Shown here piece after piece: positions 1 to 7,193 of a stretch of 13,250 bases of DNA; the first letter of the stretch is position 1; each line of letters begins with the position of its first letter. The position numbers and the translations under genes are program-made. This stretch comes from Frondihabitans sp. (GTDB lineage Bacteria > Actinomycetota > Actinomycetes > Actinomycetales > Microbacteriaceae). Under the pieces are notes generated by a model. The model was not told the DNA's origin and ran no database searches. It saw nothing but the letters and a program-made list of their open reading frames with translations. The stretch spans positions 1-13,250 of the forward strand of contig JAODMX010000517.1 of the NCBI GenBank assembly GCA_025464735.1, in the 5' to 3' direction.

Positions 1-1
1 C

Positions 2-613
2 GTGGGCGCGAACGGCGCGGGCAAATCGACCCTGCTCGGCACGATCGCCGGGGTGGTGCGACCGACCCAGGGGTCGATCATCATCGACGGCGTCGACATC
101 ACGGGCATCGCGGCACACAAGGTCGTCGGTCACGGTGTCGCGCTCGTGCCGGAGGGGCGCAAACTCTTTCCATTCCTCAGCGTCGAAGACAACCTGCGCC
201 TCGGCGCCTTCCATAAGGCCGCACGCTCGCGGTCGAAGGCCACGAGGGATGAGATCTACGACCTGTTTCCGCGTCTGGCCGAGCGTCGCGCGCAGATGGC
301 CGGTTCCCTCTCGGGCGGTGAGCAGCAGATGTGCGCCATCGGTCGGGGCATGATGGCGCTGCCCAAGGTACTCATGCTCGACGAACCCTCTCTCGGACTA
401 GCGCCGATCGTCGTCGAGCAGATGTTCGGTCTGATTAGCAATCTCGCCTCGACCGGCCTCACGATCCTGCTGGTCGAACAGAACGTGGCGGACGCTCTAG
501 AACTGTCCAGCCGAGCGAGCGTGCTCGAGCAGGGGTTGATCACGATGACCGGCAGTGGGCCCGAACTGCTCGCAGATCCGGGCCTGCAGTCGGCATACCT
601 CGGTATCGCCTGA
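2..613 (+). CDS. livF: Branched-chain amino acid-type ABC transporter ATP-binding protein (LivF-like), 5'-truncated
   Basis: This is the cytoplasmic ATPase of a high-affinity ABC importer of the LivFGHM type, which takes up branched-chain amino acids or, in many catabolic clusters, aromatic or other organic acids. The window opens inside the gene, so the first readable codon (GTG) lies within the Walker A motif and is not the true start. About 30 N-terminal residues are missing relative to the usual ~235. Counting from the window edge, Walker A (GANGAGKS) is at 2-9, the LivF-typical VPEGRKLFP stretch at 49-57, the signature LSGGEQQ at 103-109, and Walker B VLMLDEPS at 123-130 with the catalytic Glu at 128. 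The switch position reads LLVEQN, with Gln where many ABC proteins have His; this is normal for LivF. The other subunits (livG, livH, livM, binding protein) would lie upstream. Supplying the neighbouring catabolic genes with substrate is an inference. Confidence 0.93.
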   Translation: MGANGAGKSTLLGTIAGVVRPTQGSIIIDGVDITGIAAHKVVGHGVALVPEGRKLFPFLSVEDNLRLGAFHKAARSRSKATRDEIYDLFPRLAERRAQMAGSLSGGEQQMCAIGRGMMALPKVLMLDEPSLGLAPIVVEQMFGLISNLASTGLTILLVEQNVADALELSSRASVLEQGLITMTGSGPELLADPGLQSAYLGIA

Positions 614-640
614 TGTCGGATGCGGGCACTGCGAAGCGTG

Positions 641-668
641 TGCCCCATCCGGAACCAGGATGGGGGCA
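641..668 (+). terminator. Hairpin after livF, possible terminator
   Basis: TGCCCCATCC (641-650) pairs with GGATGGGGGCA (658-668) around a 7-nt loop. The stem has ten pairs with a single bulged G at 666. It starts 27 bases after the livF stop and is not followed by a T-run, so it is at best an actinobacterial-style terminator or an mRNA-stabilising hairpin. It also argues that 614-687 is intergenic and not the N-terminus of the next gene. Confidence 0.4.
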
Positions 669-687
669 AGGGAGAGGCGTGATCGCG

Positions 688-1200
688 ATGCAGCCGGCCT
701 CGGTGTGGAGCGTCGTGCCCCCCGCCCTCCTGCCCGAGGTGCAGCAGTGCGTCAACCGCTACAGTTGGGCCTACGACGACCGCCGCCCGGATGCGCTCGC
801 CGAGTGCTTCACCGAAGACGCGGTGTGGGAAGCATCCATCATGGACGAGTTCCAGGTCGGCCCGTTCGTCGGGCGCGACCGAGTGATGGAGTGGCTCACG
901 CGCTTCTGGCCCTACCAGCGCGACCAACGCCGTCACGTGTTCACCAATTTCGTCGTCGACGAATTCGACGGCGATCTCATCACCGCCTACTGCTACCTTC
1001 AGCTATTCGGCTCGCGACACTCGGAGTCGGCGTTCGAGACCGCGGGATTCGTGCGGTTCCAACTGGCACGGGCTGGGGAGCACTGGGCCATCCGCCGATT
1101 CTCGGCCGGATTTGATTCGCCTTTCTGGGCCATGCCCGTCGCCGACATGACACCCGAACTGATCGAGCTTTTCGGCATCACGAGCGTTCGGGACGCCTAG
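688..1200 (+). CDS. SnoaL-like / NTF2-fold protein
   Basis: This is a 170-residue protein of the SnoaL/nuclear-transport-factor-2 fold, a cone-shaped alpha+beta barrel that includes ketosteroid isomerases, limonene-epoxide hydrolases, polyketide cyclases and many unassigned catabolic proteins. The N-terminal helix pattern CVNRYSWAYDDRRPDALAECF, followed by TEDAVWE and a later FVGRDRVMEWL, is typical of the family. The open frame extends back to an ATG at 613 that overlaps the livF stop (TGATG). I prefer ATG 688 because 613-687 contains a strong hairpin and poor codons (AGA, CCA, GGA, GGG, CAA), and because a GGAGAGG ribosome-binding sequence lies at 671-677. GTG 679 is too close to that site. 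The substrate cannot be inferred; an isomerase, dehydratase or epoxide-hydrolase role on a ring intermediate is possible. It converges on the SDR gene with only three bases between the two stops. Confidence 0.8.
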   Translation: MQPASVWSVVPPALLPEVQQCVNRYSWAYDDRRPDALAECFTEDAVWEASIMDEFQVGPFVGRDRVMEWLTRFWPYQRDQRRHVFTNFVVDEFDGDLITAYCYLQLFGSRHSESAFETAGFVRFQLARAGEHWAIRRFSAGFDSPFWAMPVADMTPELIELFGITSVRDA

Positions 1201-1203
1201 GCC

Positions 1204-1932
1204 TCAGCGGAGGTGGTAGCCTCCGTCGACCGCGAGCACCTGACCGGTCGCATACGTCGTGCGATGCAGTCCGGCGACGGCGATCGCGATGTCGTCAGGC
1301 GTCGCGACCCGCTGCAGCGGGACCTCAGCGGCGACGCGCGCGCGCAGCTCGTGCCATTCGCTCGTCCACGGCGTGTCCACGAACCCGGGTGCCACCGCGT
1401 TCACGCGCACCTCCGGACCGACCGTGGAAGCGAGGATGCGGGTGAGCTGGTCCGCCGCCGCCTTGCTGACGGAGTACGGGATCGAGCTGCCCAGCGGTCG
1501 CTGGCCGCCCAGCGAGGTGATCATCACGATGTGCCCGTGGGGCGCCACTCTCAGGTGCGGCATCGCCGCGACGCAGAGATCCCAGGTGCCGAACACGTTC
1601 ACCTCGAAGATGCGTCGCCAGACCTCGCGGTCGGCTGCGTCGAGGTCGGCATGGGGGATCTCCTGTGTGGTTCCCGCATTGTTGACCAGCAGGTCGAGTC
1701 GCCCCAGGGTGCCGATCACCTCGTCGACCATCCGGCGCGATTGGTCGCCGTCTGCGATGTCCGCCTGCACGTAAAGGCCGCCGATCTCCCGGGCAAGCGC
1801 CCTGCCACGTTCCGCGCTGGAGCGCGAGTGGATGACGACCCTCATGCCCTCCTCGGCCAGCCGTCGCGCGATGCCCTCGCCGATTCCCGAACTCGAGCCT
1901 GTGACGAGCGCGACTCCCTCGAGTGGTTCCAT
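1204..1932 (-). CDS. SDR-family NAD(P)-dependent oxidoreductase
   Basis: This is a classical short-chain dehydrogenase/reductase of 242 residues. The nucleotide-binding motif TGSSSGIG is at 11-18 and LVNNAG at 82-87. The catalytic tetrad is visible as N112 (FEVNVFG), S140 (MITSLGG), Y153 and K157 (YSVSK). The C-terminus VLAVDGGYHLR is typical of FabG-like members. In this setting it probably oxidises a 3-hydroxyacyl-CoA or a ring alcohol, as the SDR IpdF does in mycobacterial steroid-ring catabolism; that assignment is inferred. The ATG at 1932 shares one base with the stop of the upstream acyl-CoA synthetase (TGATG), so the two are translationally coupled. It is the last gene of the leftward unit. 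A longer open frame continues upstream to about 2169, but only by running antiparallel in phase over the synthetase 3' end; the Rossmann fold begins right after 1932. Confidence 0.93.
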   Translation of the reverse strand: MEPLEGVALVTGSSSGIGEGIARRLAEEGMRVVIHSRSSAERGRALAREIGGLYVQADIADGDQSRRMVDEVIGTLGRLDLLVNNAGTTQEIPHADLDAADREVWRRIFEVNVFGTWDLCVAAMPHLRVAPHGHIVMITSLGGQRPLGSSIPYSVSKAAADQLTRILASTVGPEVRVNAVAPGFVDTPWTSEWHELRARVAAEVPLQRVATPDDIAIAVAGLHRTTYATGQVLAVDGGYHLR

Positions 1933-3515
1933 CAGCGTGACGAGGTCTCGGCTTCCAGCGAATCGCGCAGGCGCCTCCGGACGATCTTGTTGCTGGCGTT
2001 CTTGGGCAGTTCGTCGACGAACCTGATCTCGGTGGGCATCTTGTACCCGGCCAGCTGCTCGTGCGCGTGCTCGAGGATCAGCTCCGCTGTGATCGCGTCC
2101 GAAGTCCGGACGACGAACGCAACGGGGGTCTGACCCCAGCGTGCGTGCGGGGCGGCGACCACCGCGCACTCGATGACCCCACCGACCTGCAGCACGGTGC
2201 GCTCGATCTCGCTCGGGTAAACATTCATGCCGCCGCTGATGATCAGGTCGGTGCGACGGTCGTTGATGTAGACGTAGCCCTCGGGATCGATGGTGCCCAG
2301 GTCGCCGGAGTGGTACCAGCCGTCGCGGAAGCTCGCCTCGGTGGCATCCGGGTTCGCCCAGTATCCGCGGGCGAGCGAACTGGAGTGGAAGATCAGCTGG
2401 CCGACCGTGTCCCCGTCGAACGGCAGGTCCTGGCCGTCCTCGTCTATCAGCCGCACCACGACATCCGGGGAGGGTCGACCCGTCGACGAGAAGATACGGT
2501 CGCGCTTGAGGCGGTAGTCGTCGACAGATGTCGCGGCGACCAATCCGCCGGAGTTCTCGGTCATTCCCCAGCCCTCAACGAGCCGTGGACCGATCGTATC
2601 GACGAGGCGTTCCAGATGCTCCTCCGGCGCTTTGGCCGTCGAGTGCAGCACGCTGACGAACGAATCCAGAGTGGTGCCCTTCGCCGTGACGACATCGCAG
2701 AACTCAGGGATCGGCGGGCTGGGCAGGATGGAGAAGTTCGCCCTGTGCTCGTCGATTGCGTCGACCAGCCGCTCGGTGTCCCATTTCTTCATGATGTAGC
2801 TCGTGCCGCCCACCTGGATGTGCGGCAGGATGTGTGACGGGATTCCGGCGCCGAAGGACAGCGAGAGCGGGAAGATTTCAACGCTCTGGATGACGTAGCG
2901 GTTGGTGAACACATTCGTCGAGCCGAGCGCTCGTATCGATCGATGCGTGAGTTCCGCCCCCTTCGGGAATCCGCTCGTGCCGCTTGTATACGCGATCACC
3001 GCAAGGTCTTCGGCGCTCGGGCCCCGGCCGACCCGATCCGCGCTGCCGCTATCGCGGAACTCGTGCCAGCTGCGAGCACCGTCGACGCGCTCGCGGCCGG
3101 AGGTGACCAGCAGGCGCAACTGGTCGTGCACCTCGAGCTTCTCGACCCTCTCCGCGACGCTGTCGTCGAAGAACAGAGCGACGGCGCCCGAGTTCGCGAG
3201 CTGGTAGCTGGCCTCCGGGGCGGTGTGACGCACATTGACCTGCACGACGACATGTCCGGACTTCAGGCAGGCGAAATAGACGTGGAGATATGCGAGGTCG
3301 TTGTCCATCCAGATAGCCACCCGTTCGCCGGCGGGTATCCCGGCACCCAGTATGGCCTGCGCGACGCGGTTCGTCACGGCATCCAGCTCGGAGTACGTGT
3401 TCGCCTCGCCGTCGAGCATCGCGATGGCGATCTTGTCGGGGGAGCGCAGGGCGCCCAACTGAAAGTGTGATCCGAGTGTGGTGGGGACGGGTACTGCGGG
3501 TGTTGGTGACGGCAT
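1932..3515 (-). CDS. AMP-dependent acyl-CoA synthetase/ligase
   Basis: This is a 527-residue adenylate-forming enzyme (ANL superfamily) that activates a carboxylic acid with ATP and CoA through an acyl-AMP. The P-loop YTSGTSGFPKG is at 176-186, the A5 motif GWGMTE at 315-320, the A7 region WYHSGDLG at 400-407, and the hinge with the A8 loop (DRRTDLIISGGMNVYPSEIE) at 419-438. The A10 motif PKNASNK ends in the conserved acyl-adenylating lysine at K510. Length and motif order are complete. The ATG at 3515 is preceded by a GAGG at suitable distance. It is the probable entry enzyme of the pathway, since it is the only acid-activating enzyme in the window. It resembles medium/long-chain or cyclic acid CoA ligases (FadD class); specificity cannot be read. 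It overlaps the downstream SDR by one base and lies 86 bases after the TetR gene. Confidence 0.93.
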   Translation of the reverse strand: MPSPTPAVPVPTTLGSHFQLGALRSPDKIAIAMLDGEANTYSELDAVTNRVAQAILGAGIPAGERVAIWMDNDLAYLHVYFACLKSGHVVVQVNVRHTAPEASYQLANSGAVALFFDDSVAERVEKLEVHDQLRLLVTSGRERVDGARSWHEFRDSGSADRVGRGPSAEDLAVIAYTSGTSGFPKGAELTHRSIRALGSTNVFTNRYVIQSVEIFPLSLSFGAGIPSHILPHIQVGGTSYIMKKWDTERLVDAIDEHRANFSILPSPPIPEFCDVVTAKGTTLDSFVSVLHSTAKAPEEHLERLVDTIGPRLVEGWGMTENSGGLVAATSVDDYRLKRDRIFSSTGRPSPDVVVRLIDEDGQDLPFDGDTVGQLIFHSSSLARGYWANPDATEASFRDGWYHSGDLGTIDPEGYVYINDRRTDLIISGGMNVYPSEIERTVLQVGGVIECAVVAAPHARWGQTPVAFVVRTSDAITAELILEHAHEQLAGYKMPTEIRFVDELPKNASNKIVRRRLRDSLEAETSSR

Positions 3516-3543
3516 CGTTGACCTCGAGGAGTGGTTTGAGTCG

Positions 3544-3568
3544 GAACGGGGGAGGGAAGATCCCGTTC
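3544..3568. other. Small inverted repeat between TetR and acyl-CoA synthetase genes
   Basis: GAACGGG (3544-3550) and CCCGTTC (3562-3568) form a perfect 7-bp stem with an 11-nt loop in the 86-base gap between the TetR and synthetase genes. There is no T-run on either strand. It could modulate read-through or mRNA stability in the leader of the synthetase gene, or be chance. The rest of the gap shows only the synthetase ribosome-binding site and no copy of the ACCAA/TTGGT operator. Confidence 0.25.
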
Positions 3569-3601
3569 GAGGTCACGGCCCCGGGTCGTTGCGTCCGGCG
3601 G

Positions 3602-4243
3602 TCAGGCCGTGGGTATCGTGCGCGAAGCGAAGACGGTGGCGTGCGCAAGCTCGGCGATACTGCGTGCGAAGGCCTCGGCGTCCGCCGGAGGGCTCGTGCG
3701 GAACCAGGACGGGATGCTGTCGATGGCCGACAGCACGAACCGCGTGGCCGTCTCCGCATCCAGATCCTTCGGAGAGAGTCGCTCGCTCACCGCCGCATCG
3801 ATCATCCCGCGCATGTATGCGTTGAAGTTGCGCCGATGCGTGCGGACCTCGTGCGCGAAATCGCCCTCGAGGAATCGCCACTCGTTCTGGTAGAGCCCGG
3901 CCCGTTCGAGGTGTTGGAGGTACCAGACCACCACGCGTTCCACGTAAGTCACGAACTTCTGCTCGGTCGGCAGCGAGAGCGCGTCGACCTCGTTCATGAT
4001 CTCCATCGCCGACGTGTGCGAACCGTCGAGGATGCGAAAGAGCAGGCTCTCCTTGGAGTCGATGTAGTGGTACAGGCTGCCTTTGAGAATGCCGACCCGG
4101 TCGGCGATCTCCTGGAGCGATGCCGCCGAGTAGCCCTTCTGCGCGAACACGCTGGTAGCTGCCTCGAGAATCTCCGCGTCGCGGTTCCGTCGGCTGGAGG
4201 GAACCGTCGAGGGTTCTGTTGCGGTTCTCGCCACGGTTCCCAC
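3602..4243 (-). CDS. TetR-family transcriptional repressor
   Basis: This is a 213-residue TetR/AcrR-type regulator. The N-terminal DNA-binding domain spans about residues 20-70, with the helix-turn-helix in SLQEIADRVGILKGSLYHY (42-60), followed by the usual DSKESLL hinge. The C-terminal part is a helical ligand pocket, with an LYQNEWRFL stretch near 117-125 that recalls acyl-CoA-responsive TetR members such as KstR2, FadR and PaaR. The likely ligand is a CoA thioester of the pathway, inferred from the neighbours. The start is a GTG at 4243 with only a weak ribosome-binding sequence; an alternative GTG lies at 4234. It lies in the leftward cluster between a crotonase gene and the acyl-CoA synthetase gene. 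The four ACCAA-N4-TTGGT palindromes in this window are its probable operators because no other regulator gene is present. Confidence 0.92.
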   Translation of the reverse strand: MGTVARTATEPSTVPSSRRNRDAEILEAATSVFAQKGYSAASLQEIADRVGILKGSLYHYIDSKESLLFRILDGSHTSAMEIMNEVDALSLPTEQKFVTYVERVVVWYLQHLERAGLYQNEWRFLEGDFAHEVRTHRRNFNAYMRGMIDAAVSERLSPKDLDAETATRFVLSAIDSIPSWFRTSPPADAEAFARSIAELAHATVFASRTIPTA

Positions 4244-4292
4244 TATCTTTCACTCGGATGTCGCGCGACGCCCGATCGGCGACGCCCTGTGG

Positions 4293-4298
4293 AGCATA
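4293..4298 (-). promoter_or_regulatory. Candidate -10 hexamer (TATGCT) for the TetR gene
   Basis: In the 75-base gap upstream of the TetR gene the minus strand reads TATGCT. This matches the actinobacterial TAnnnT -10 pattern and is identical to the hexamers found next to the operators at 8837 and 11366. No operator copy is present here. If functional, it would let the repressor, synthetase and SDR genes be transcribed independently of the operator-controlled promoter at about 5.1 kb. No convincing -35 is seen. Confidence 0.25.
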
Positions 4299-4318
4299 TC
4301 GCGCGAGCTCGGATGTGA

Positions 4319-5047
4319 TCACGACTCGGCCTGATTCGATTGCGTCGATCGTACACCGCTCGCTTCGCGCCAGTGGCGAGCCTCGACAGCCCACGCGGCG
4401 CTGTCGGCGATGGAGCGCTGCTGGCTGAACGTCTCGAGTACCCTGGCCACCGCATCGGGGTCGTTGCTGACGATGGCGCGGCCGAATTCGCGAGCGCGGG
4501 GGAGCAGATCTGCATGCGGAACGACCTCGCTGACCAGGCCCCAGTGCAACGCGGTCTCGGCATCCATCGGGAGACCTGTGGTAATAAGCTGGCGTGCGCG
4601 GCGCGTGCCGACCGCCTCGGCGAGCAGCACCGTGAGACCCCATCCGGGCGTGAGACCGAGGCGCGTGTGTCCGTCGGCGAAGACGGCGGCGTCGGATGCG
4701 ATGAGCCAGTCGCAGGCCAGGGCAAGTTCCAGGCCGCCCGCCATCGCGGCGCCGTTGATCGCACCGATCACCGGCTTGCGGCTCTCGAACAGCGGCCGGT
4801 AGCGGGGCCCGATTGTGTGGATGGATGCCGGATCGCGCTCCAGTTCCTTCGTGTCCATCCCGGCGCAGAATGCGGGGTCCGATCCGGTGAGCACGATCGC
4901 TCCCACGGAATCGTCGCCCTGCAGGCGGACCAGCTCACCGAGCAGCTCCTCGCGAAGTGACAGGGACAGGGCGTTGCGAGCGCGCGGTCGGTTGAGCGTA
5001 ACCACCACCACGCCATTATCGGCGCCGTCCACGATCAGTTCTGACAC
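4319..5047 (-). CDS. Enoyl-CoA hydratase/isomerase family protein (crotonase), atypical active site
   Basis: This is a 242-residue crotonase-fold protein. The oxyanion-hole segments FCAGMD (60-65) and GAAMAGGLELALACD (99-113) are clear. The first catalytic Glu of enoyl-CoA hydratases is present (E107). The second, normally in a PEI/PEV motif, is replaced by His (H127, in FADGHTRLGLTPGWG at 123-137). A second-Glu-less crotonase may still isomerise or hydrolyse acyl-CoAs, so a plain hydratase name is not safe. The start is a GTG at 5047; an AAGGAG sequence lies on the minus strand at 5061-5066, rather far upstream. This is the first gene of the leftward unit and its promoter region holds the operator at 5111-5128. 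The TetR gene follows after 75 bases, possibly in the same transcript. Confidence 0.9.
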   Translation of the reverse strand: MSELIVDGADNGVVVVTLNRPRARNALSLSLREELLGELVRLQGDDSVGAIVLTGSDPAFCAGMDTKELERDPASIHTIGPRYRPLFESRKPVIGAINGAAMAGGLELALACDWLIASDAAVFADGHTRLGLTPGWGLTVLLAEAVGTRRARQLITTGLPMDAETALHWGLVSEVVPHADLLPRAREFGRAIVSNDPDAVARVLETFSQQRSIADSAAWAVEARHWREASGVRSTQSNQAES

Positions 5048-5110
5048 ATCCTCGTGCTCTCTCCTTCAGGAGGGTCGTAACTTGACCCCCGACGTATCGC
5101 AATCTACCAT

Positions 5111-5128
5111 AAACCAAACAGTTGGTTT
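5111..5128. promoter_or_regulatory. Inverted-repeat operator 1, probable TetR-family site
   Basis: AAACCAA-ACAG-TTGGTTT is a perfect 7-bp inverted repeat with a 4-nt spacer, the best of four related copies in the window. It lies in the 109-base divergent gap between the crotonase (start 5047, -) and the acyl-CoA dehydrogenase (start 5157, +). On the minus strand a TATGGT hexamer (5106-5111) abuts it, and on the plus strand TACCAT (5105-5110) precedes it; both fit TAnnnT. Binding here would block both directions. The inner 14 bases (ACCAA-N4-TTGGT) match the outer positions of the KstR2 box AnCAAGnnCTTGnT as I recall it. Confidence 0.75.
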
Positions 5129-5156
5129 GTAAGTAGTCAATCGATGGGGGATCACC

Positions 5157-6296
5157 ATGGTGATGACCGACAGCAGTCATTCGCCGGGCGCTGCGCAGGA
5201 CTTCCGGGACCGTGCCGCGGCGTGGCTCCGGGGCAACGTTCCTGCGGAATGGCGCGAGAACCGCGGTGCCCTGAACGAAGACGACGAGAACCGTATTCGC
5301 GGCGAATGGGACCGCACGCTTTTCCGCGGCGGGTTCGCCGGGATCTCGCTGCCGACCGAGTACGGCGGCCAGGGTCGCGCCATGGAGGACGAGATCGCGT
5401 TCTTTGAGCTCGCGGCTCGAATGCAGGCACCCGACGGTCTCGGCCGAATCGGCAAGATCCTCACGGCCCCCACTCTCATTACCCTCGGCACGGAGGAGCA
5501 GAAGGCCAAGTACCTGCCCCCGATCCTCTCCGGTGAGGAGGTCTGGTGCCAGGGGTTCTCCGAGCCGGGCGCCGGCTCCGACCTGGCGAGCGTTTCGACC
5601 AGGGCAACCCGCACCGAAGGCGGCTGGCTCATCCGCGGCACGAAGACCTGGACCAGCTTCAGCCGGCACGCTCACCGCTGCCTGATGCTCGCGAAGACCG
5701 ATCCGGAAGGATCGCGGTACCACAACCTCACCTTCTTCCTGCTGGACATGAAGCAGCCCACCGTGCGCGTGGAACCGATCCGTCAGATCTCGGGCAGCTC
5801 GCACTTCGCCGAAACCCACTACGAAGACGCGTTCGTGCCCGACTCCGACGTGCTGGGCGAGGTGAACGGGGGCTGGCGCGTCGCCATGACCGTGCTCGGC
5901 AACGAGCGCGGCCTCATCGAGGGCATCGTGCGCTATGTCGAGATCCGAGCGGATGTCGACCTGCTCCAAACCTGCTGCTGCGCTGGCAACCCGGACCTCA
6001 TGCGCGTGGTGGACAAGCTCGACGCGCGGGCCGAGGTGCTGCGCTGGCAGGTGGCGAAGGCCGTGGCGGTGCGCGACGACGAGCGCGAGGGGTGGCGTGC
6101 GGCATCCGTGCTGAAGGCGTGGTGGAGCGAATTCTGGCAGGAGGTCACGCACTTCGCGTCGACCCTCGACTGCCCCGAGCACCGCGAGCACTGGCGTCAC
6201 CAGTACCTCGAGAGCCGCTCGGCCACGATCTACTCGGGAACGTCCGAGATCCAGCGCAATGTGATGGCCGAAAGGATCCTGGGGCTTCCGAAATGA
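5157..6296 (+). CDS. Acyl-CoA dehydrogenase, large (alpha-type) subunit
   Basis: This is a 379-residue flavoprotein that introduces an alpha,beta double bond into an acyl-CoA. An N-terminal helical domain covers about residues 10-130. The conserved FSEPGAGSD is at 134-142, and the C-terminal signature YSGTSEIQRNVMAERILGL is at 359-377. The position that carries the catalytic Glu in MCAD/SCAD-type enzymes (YEGT) is Ser360 here. E250 in LGNERG is a plausible replacement base, as in the FadE26-type chains of mycobacterial heterotetramers. Together with the next, shorter dehydrogenase gene, overlapping by ATGA, this suggests an alpha2beta2 enzyme. There is an unusual Cys-Cys-Cys run at 273-275. 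The ATG at 5157 follows a GATGGGGG ribosome-binding stretch; ATG 5163 is a possible alternative. The operator at 5111-5128 ends 28 bases upstream. Confidence 0.92.
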   Translation: MVMTDSSHSPGAAQDFRDRAAAWLRGNVPAEWRENRGALNEDDENRIRGEWDRTLFRGGFAGISLPTEYGGQGRAMEDEIAFFELAARMQAPDGLGRIGKILTAPTLITLGTEEQKAKYLPPILSGEEVWCQGFSEPGAGSDLASVSTRATRTEGGWLIRGTKTWTSFSRHAHRCLMLAKTDPEGSRYHNLTFFLLDMKQPTVRVEPIRQISGSSHFAETHYEDAFVPDSDVLGEVNGGWRVAMTVLGNERGLIEGIVRYVEIRADVDLLQTCCCAGNPDLMRVVDKLDARAEVLRWQVAKAVAVRDDEREGWRAASVLKAWWSEFWQEVTHFASTLDCPEHREHWRHQYLESRSATIYSGTSEIQRNVMAERILGLPK

Positions 6297-7192
6297 CCTA
6301 CGACTTCGATGTGCAGATCAGCGAGCTCGGCGTCGACGCCGAGGCCGCGATCGAGGACCTCTTCAAACGATCGCTGGGCGGCCGCCCGATCATCGAGTGT
6401 GCCTACGGCACGCCGGCGGGCTGGGACGACATCGCCGCCGGCGGCTGGGACATGGTCGGAGCCGCGGAGGATGACGGCGGCGCCGGCCTCGGCATCCGCG
6501 ACCTCATCTCGCTCGCGATGGTCGTCGGACGCTGGGTGCCGCCACTGCCCGTGCTCGAGACCATCATGGCGAAGCGCTGGTCATCGGCCGCGCGCGAGTC
6601 CGAGGGACCCGTCACCGTGGCGATCCGCACGGAATCGGGCCGGATCCTGGCGCCGTTCGGCGAGACTCCCGGCATCTCCGTGCTGGTCGATGCGAACCCG
6701 CCGGATGGCGCGATCGCAGCGCCCACGATAGTGGCGGCGGACGACTACGCGCCGTCGCTCCGGCTCGTGGAATCGGATCGGGCTTCGGCGATCTCCGTCG
6801 AACAGGCGCACGAACTCGCGGTGGTGTGGGCGGCCGAGGCCGCCGGCTGTGCCAAGCGAACCCTGGAGATCGCGGTCGACTACGTCAAGCAGCGCAACCA
6901 GTTCGGCCAGCCGGTCGGGCGCTTCCAGGCCGTGAAACACCACCTCGCGGACGCGCTGATGAGCTCGCAGGAGTCGGAGTCCGCGGTGTTCTGGGCCGCG
7001 TCCGATGCGCCGAAGCTGGCTCCGGCCCTGGAGATCGTCTTCGACTCGGCGCTCCGCACCGCCGAGATCGCGACGCAGGCCCATGGCGGAATGGGGTTCA
7101 CCTGGGAGCTCGGCCTGCACGTGTACCTGCGCCAGATCGTGGCCCTTCGTCAGCTCGCCATGTCCCTCGCAGCGATCGTCGACGCGGGCTGA
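6293..7192 (+). CDS. Acyl-CoA dehydrogenase, small (beta-type) subunit
   Basis: This is a 299-residue acyl-CoA dehydrogenase homologue, well short of the usual ~380. The C-terminal helical domain is well conserved: RNQFGQPVGRFQAVKHHLAD (201-220), which contributes FAD contacts, and GGMGFTWE (265-272). The N-terminal and middle domains are degenerate and I see no SEPGAGSD motif. This matches the small partner chains of the mycobacterial ChsE heterotetramers (FadE27, FadE29 and relatives), where active sites are completed across two unlike subunits; assembly with the preceding gene product is inferred. The ATG at 6293 overlaps the upstream stop as ATGA, indicating translational coupling and probably equimolar synthesis. 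The frame is open far upstream, but that part is antiparallel-free shadow of the large-subunit gene in another phase and is not coding. The next gene starts one base after this stop. Confidence 0.9.
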   Translation: MTYDFDVQISELGVDAEAAIEDLFKRSLGGRPIIECAYGTPAGWDDIAAGGWDMVGAAEDDGGAGLGIRDLISLAMVVGRWVPPLPVLETIMAKRWSSAARESEGPVTVAIRTESGRILAPFGETPGISVLVDANPPDGAIAAPTIVAADDYAPSLRLVESDRASAISVEQAHELAVVWAAEAAGCAKRTLEIAVDYVKQRNQFGQPVGRFQAVKHHLADALMSSQESESAVFWAASDAPKLAPALEIVFDSALRTAEIATQAHGGMGFTWELGLHVYLRQIVALRQLAMSLAAIVDAG

Positions 7193-7193
7193 C

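Noticed and set aside
470..484. Gln instead of His in the switch region of the LivF-like ATPase
   Set aside because: LLVEQN is the normal form in LivF-type ATPases, so it is not a defect.
2896..2906. TTGGT half-site inside the acyl-CoA synthetase gene
   Set aside because: No matching CAA half at the four-base spacing; it lies in coding sequence away from any promoter.
4253..4316. Nine-base direct repeat CTCGGATGT (4253-4261 and 4308-4316) in the gap upstream of the TetR gene
   Set aside because: Too short, not palindromic, not found at the other promoters, and does not resemble the four operators.
5016..6200. A 394-codon minus-strand frame opposite the acyl-CoA dehydrogenase
   Set aside because: It has no recognisable motif, is compositionally biased, and would cover operator 1 and the crotonase start. 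It is a shadow of the real gene.
5546..6292. N-terminal extension of the small acyl-CoA dehydrogenase gene back to 5546
   Set aside because: The extra part lies in another phase of the large-subunit gene and is Arg/Pro-rich without domain similarity. The protein fold starts at ATG 6293, which overlaps the preceding stop as ATGA.
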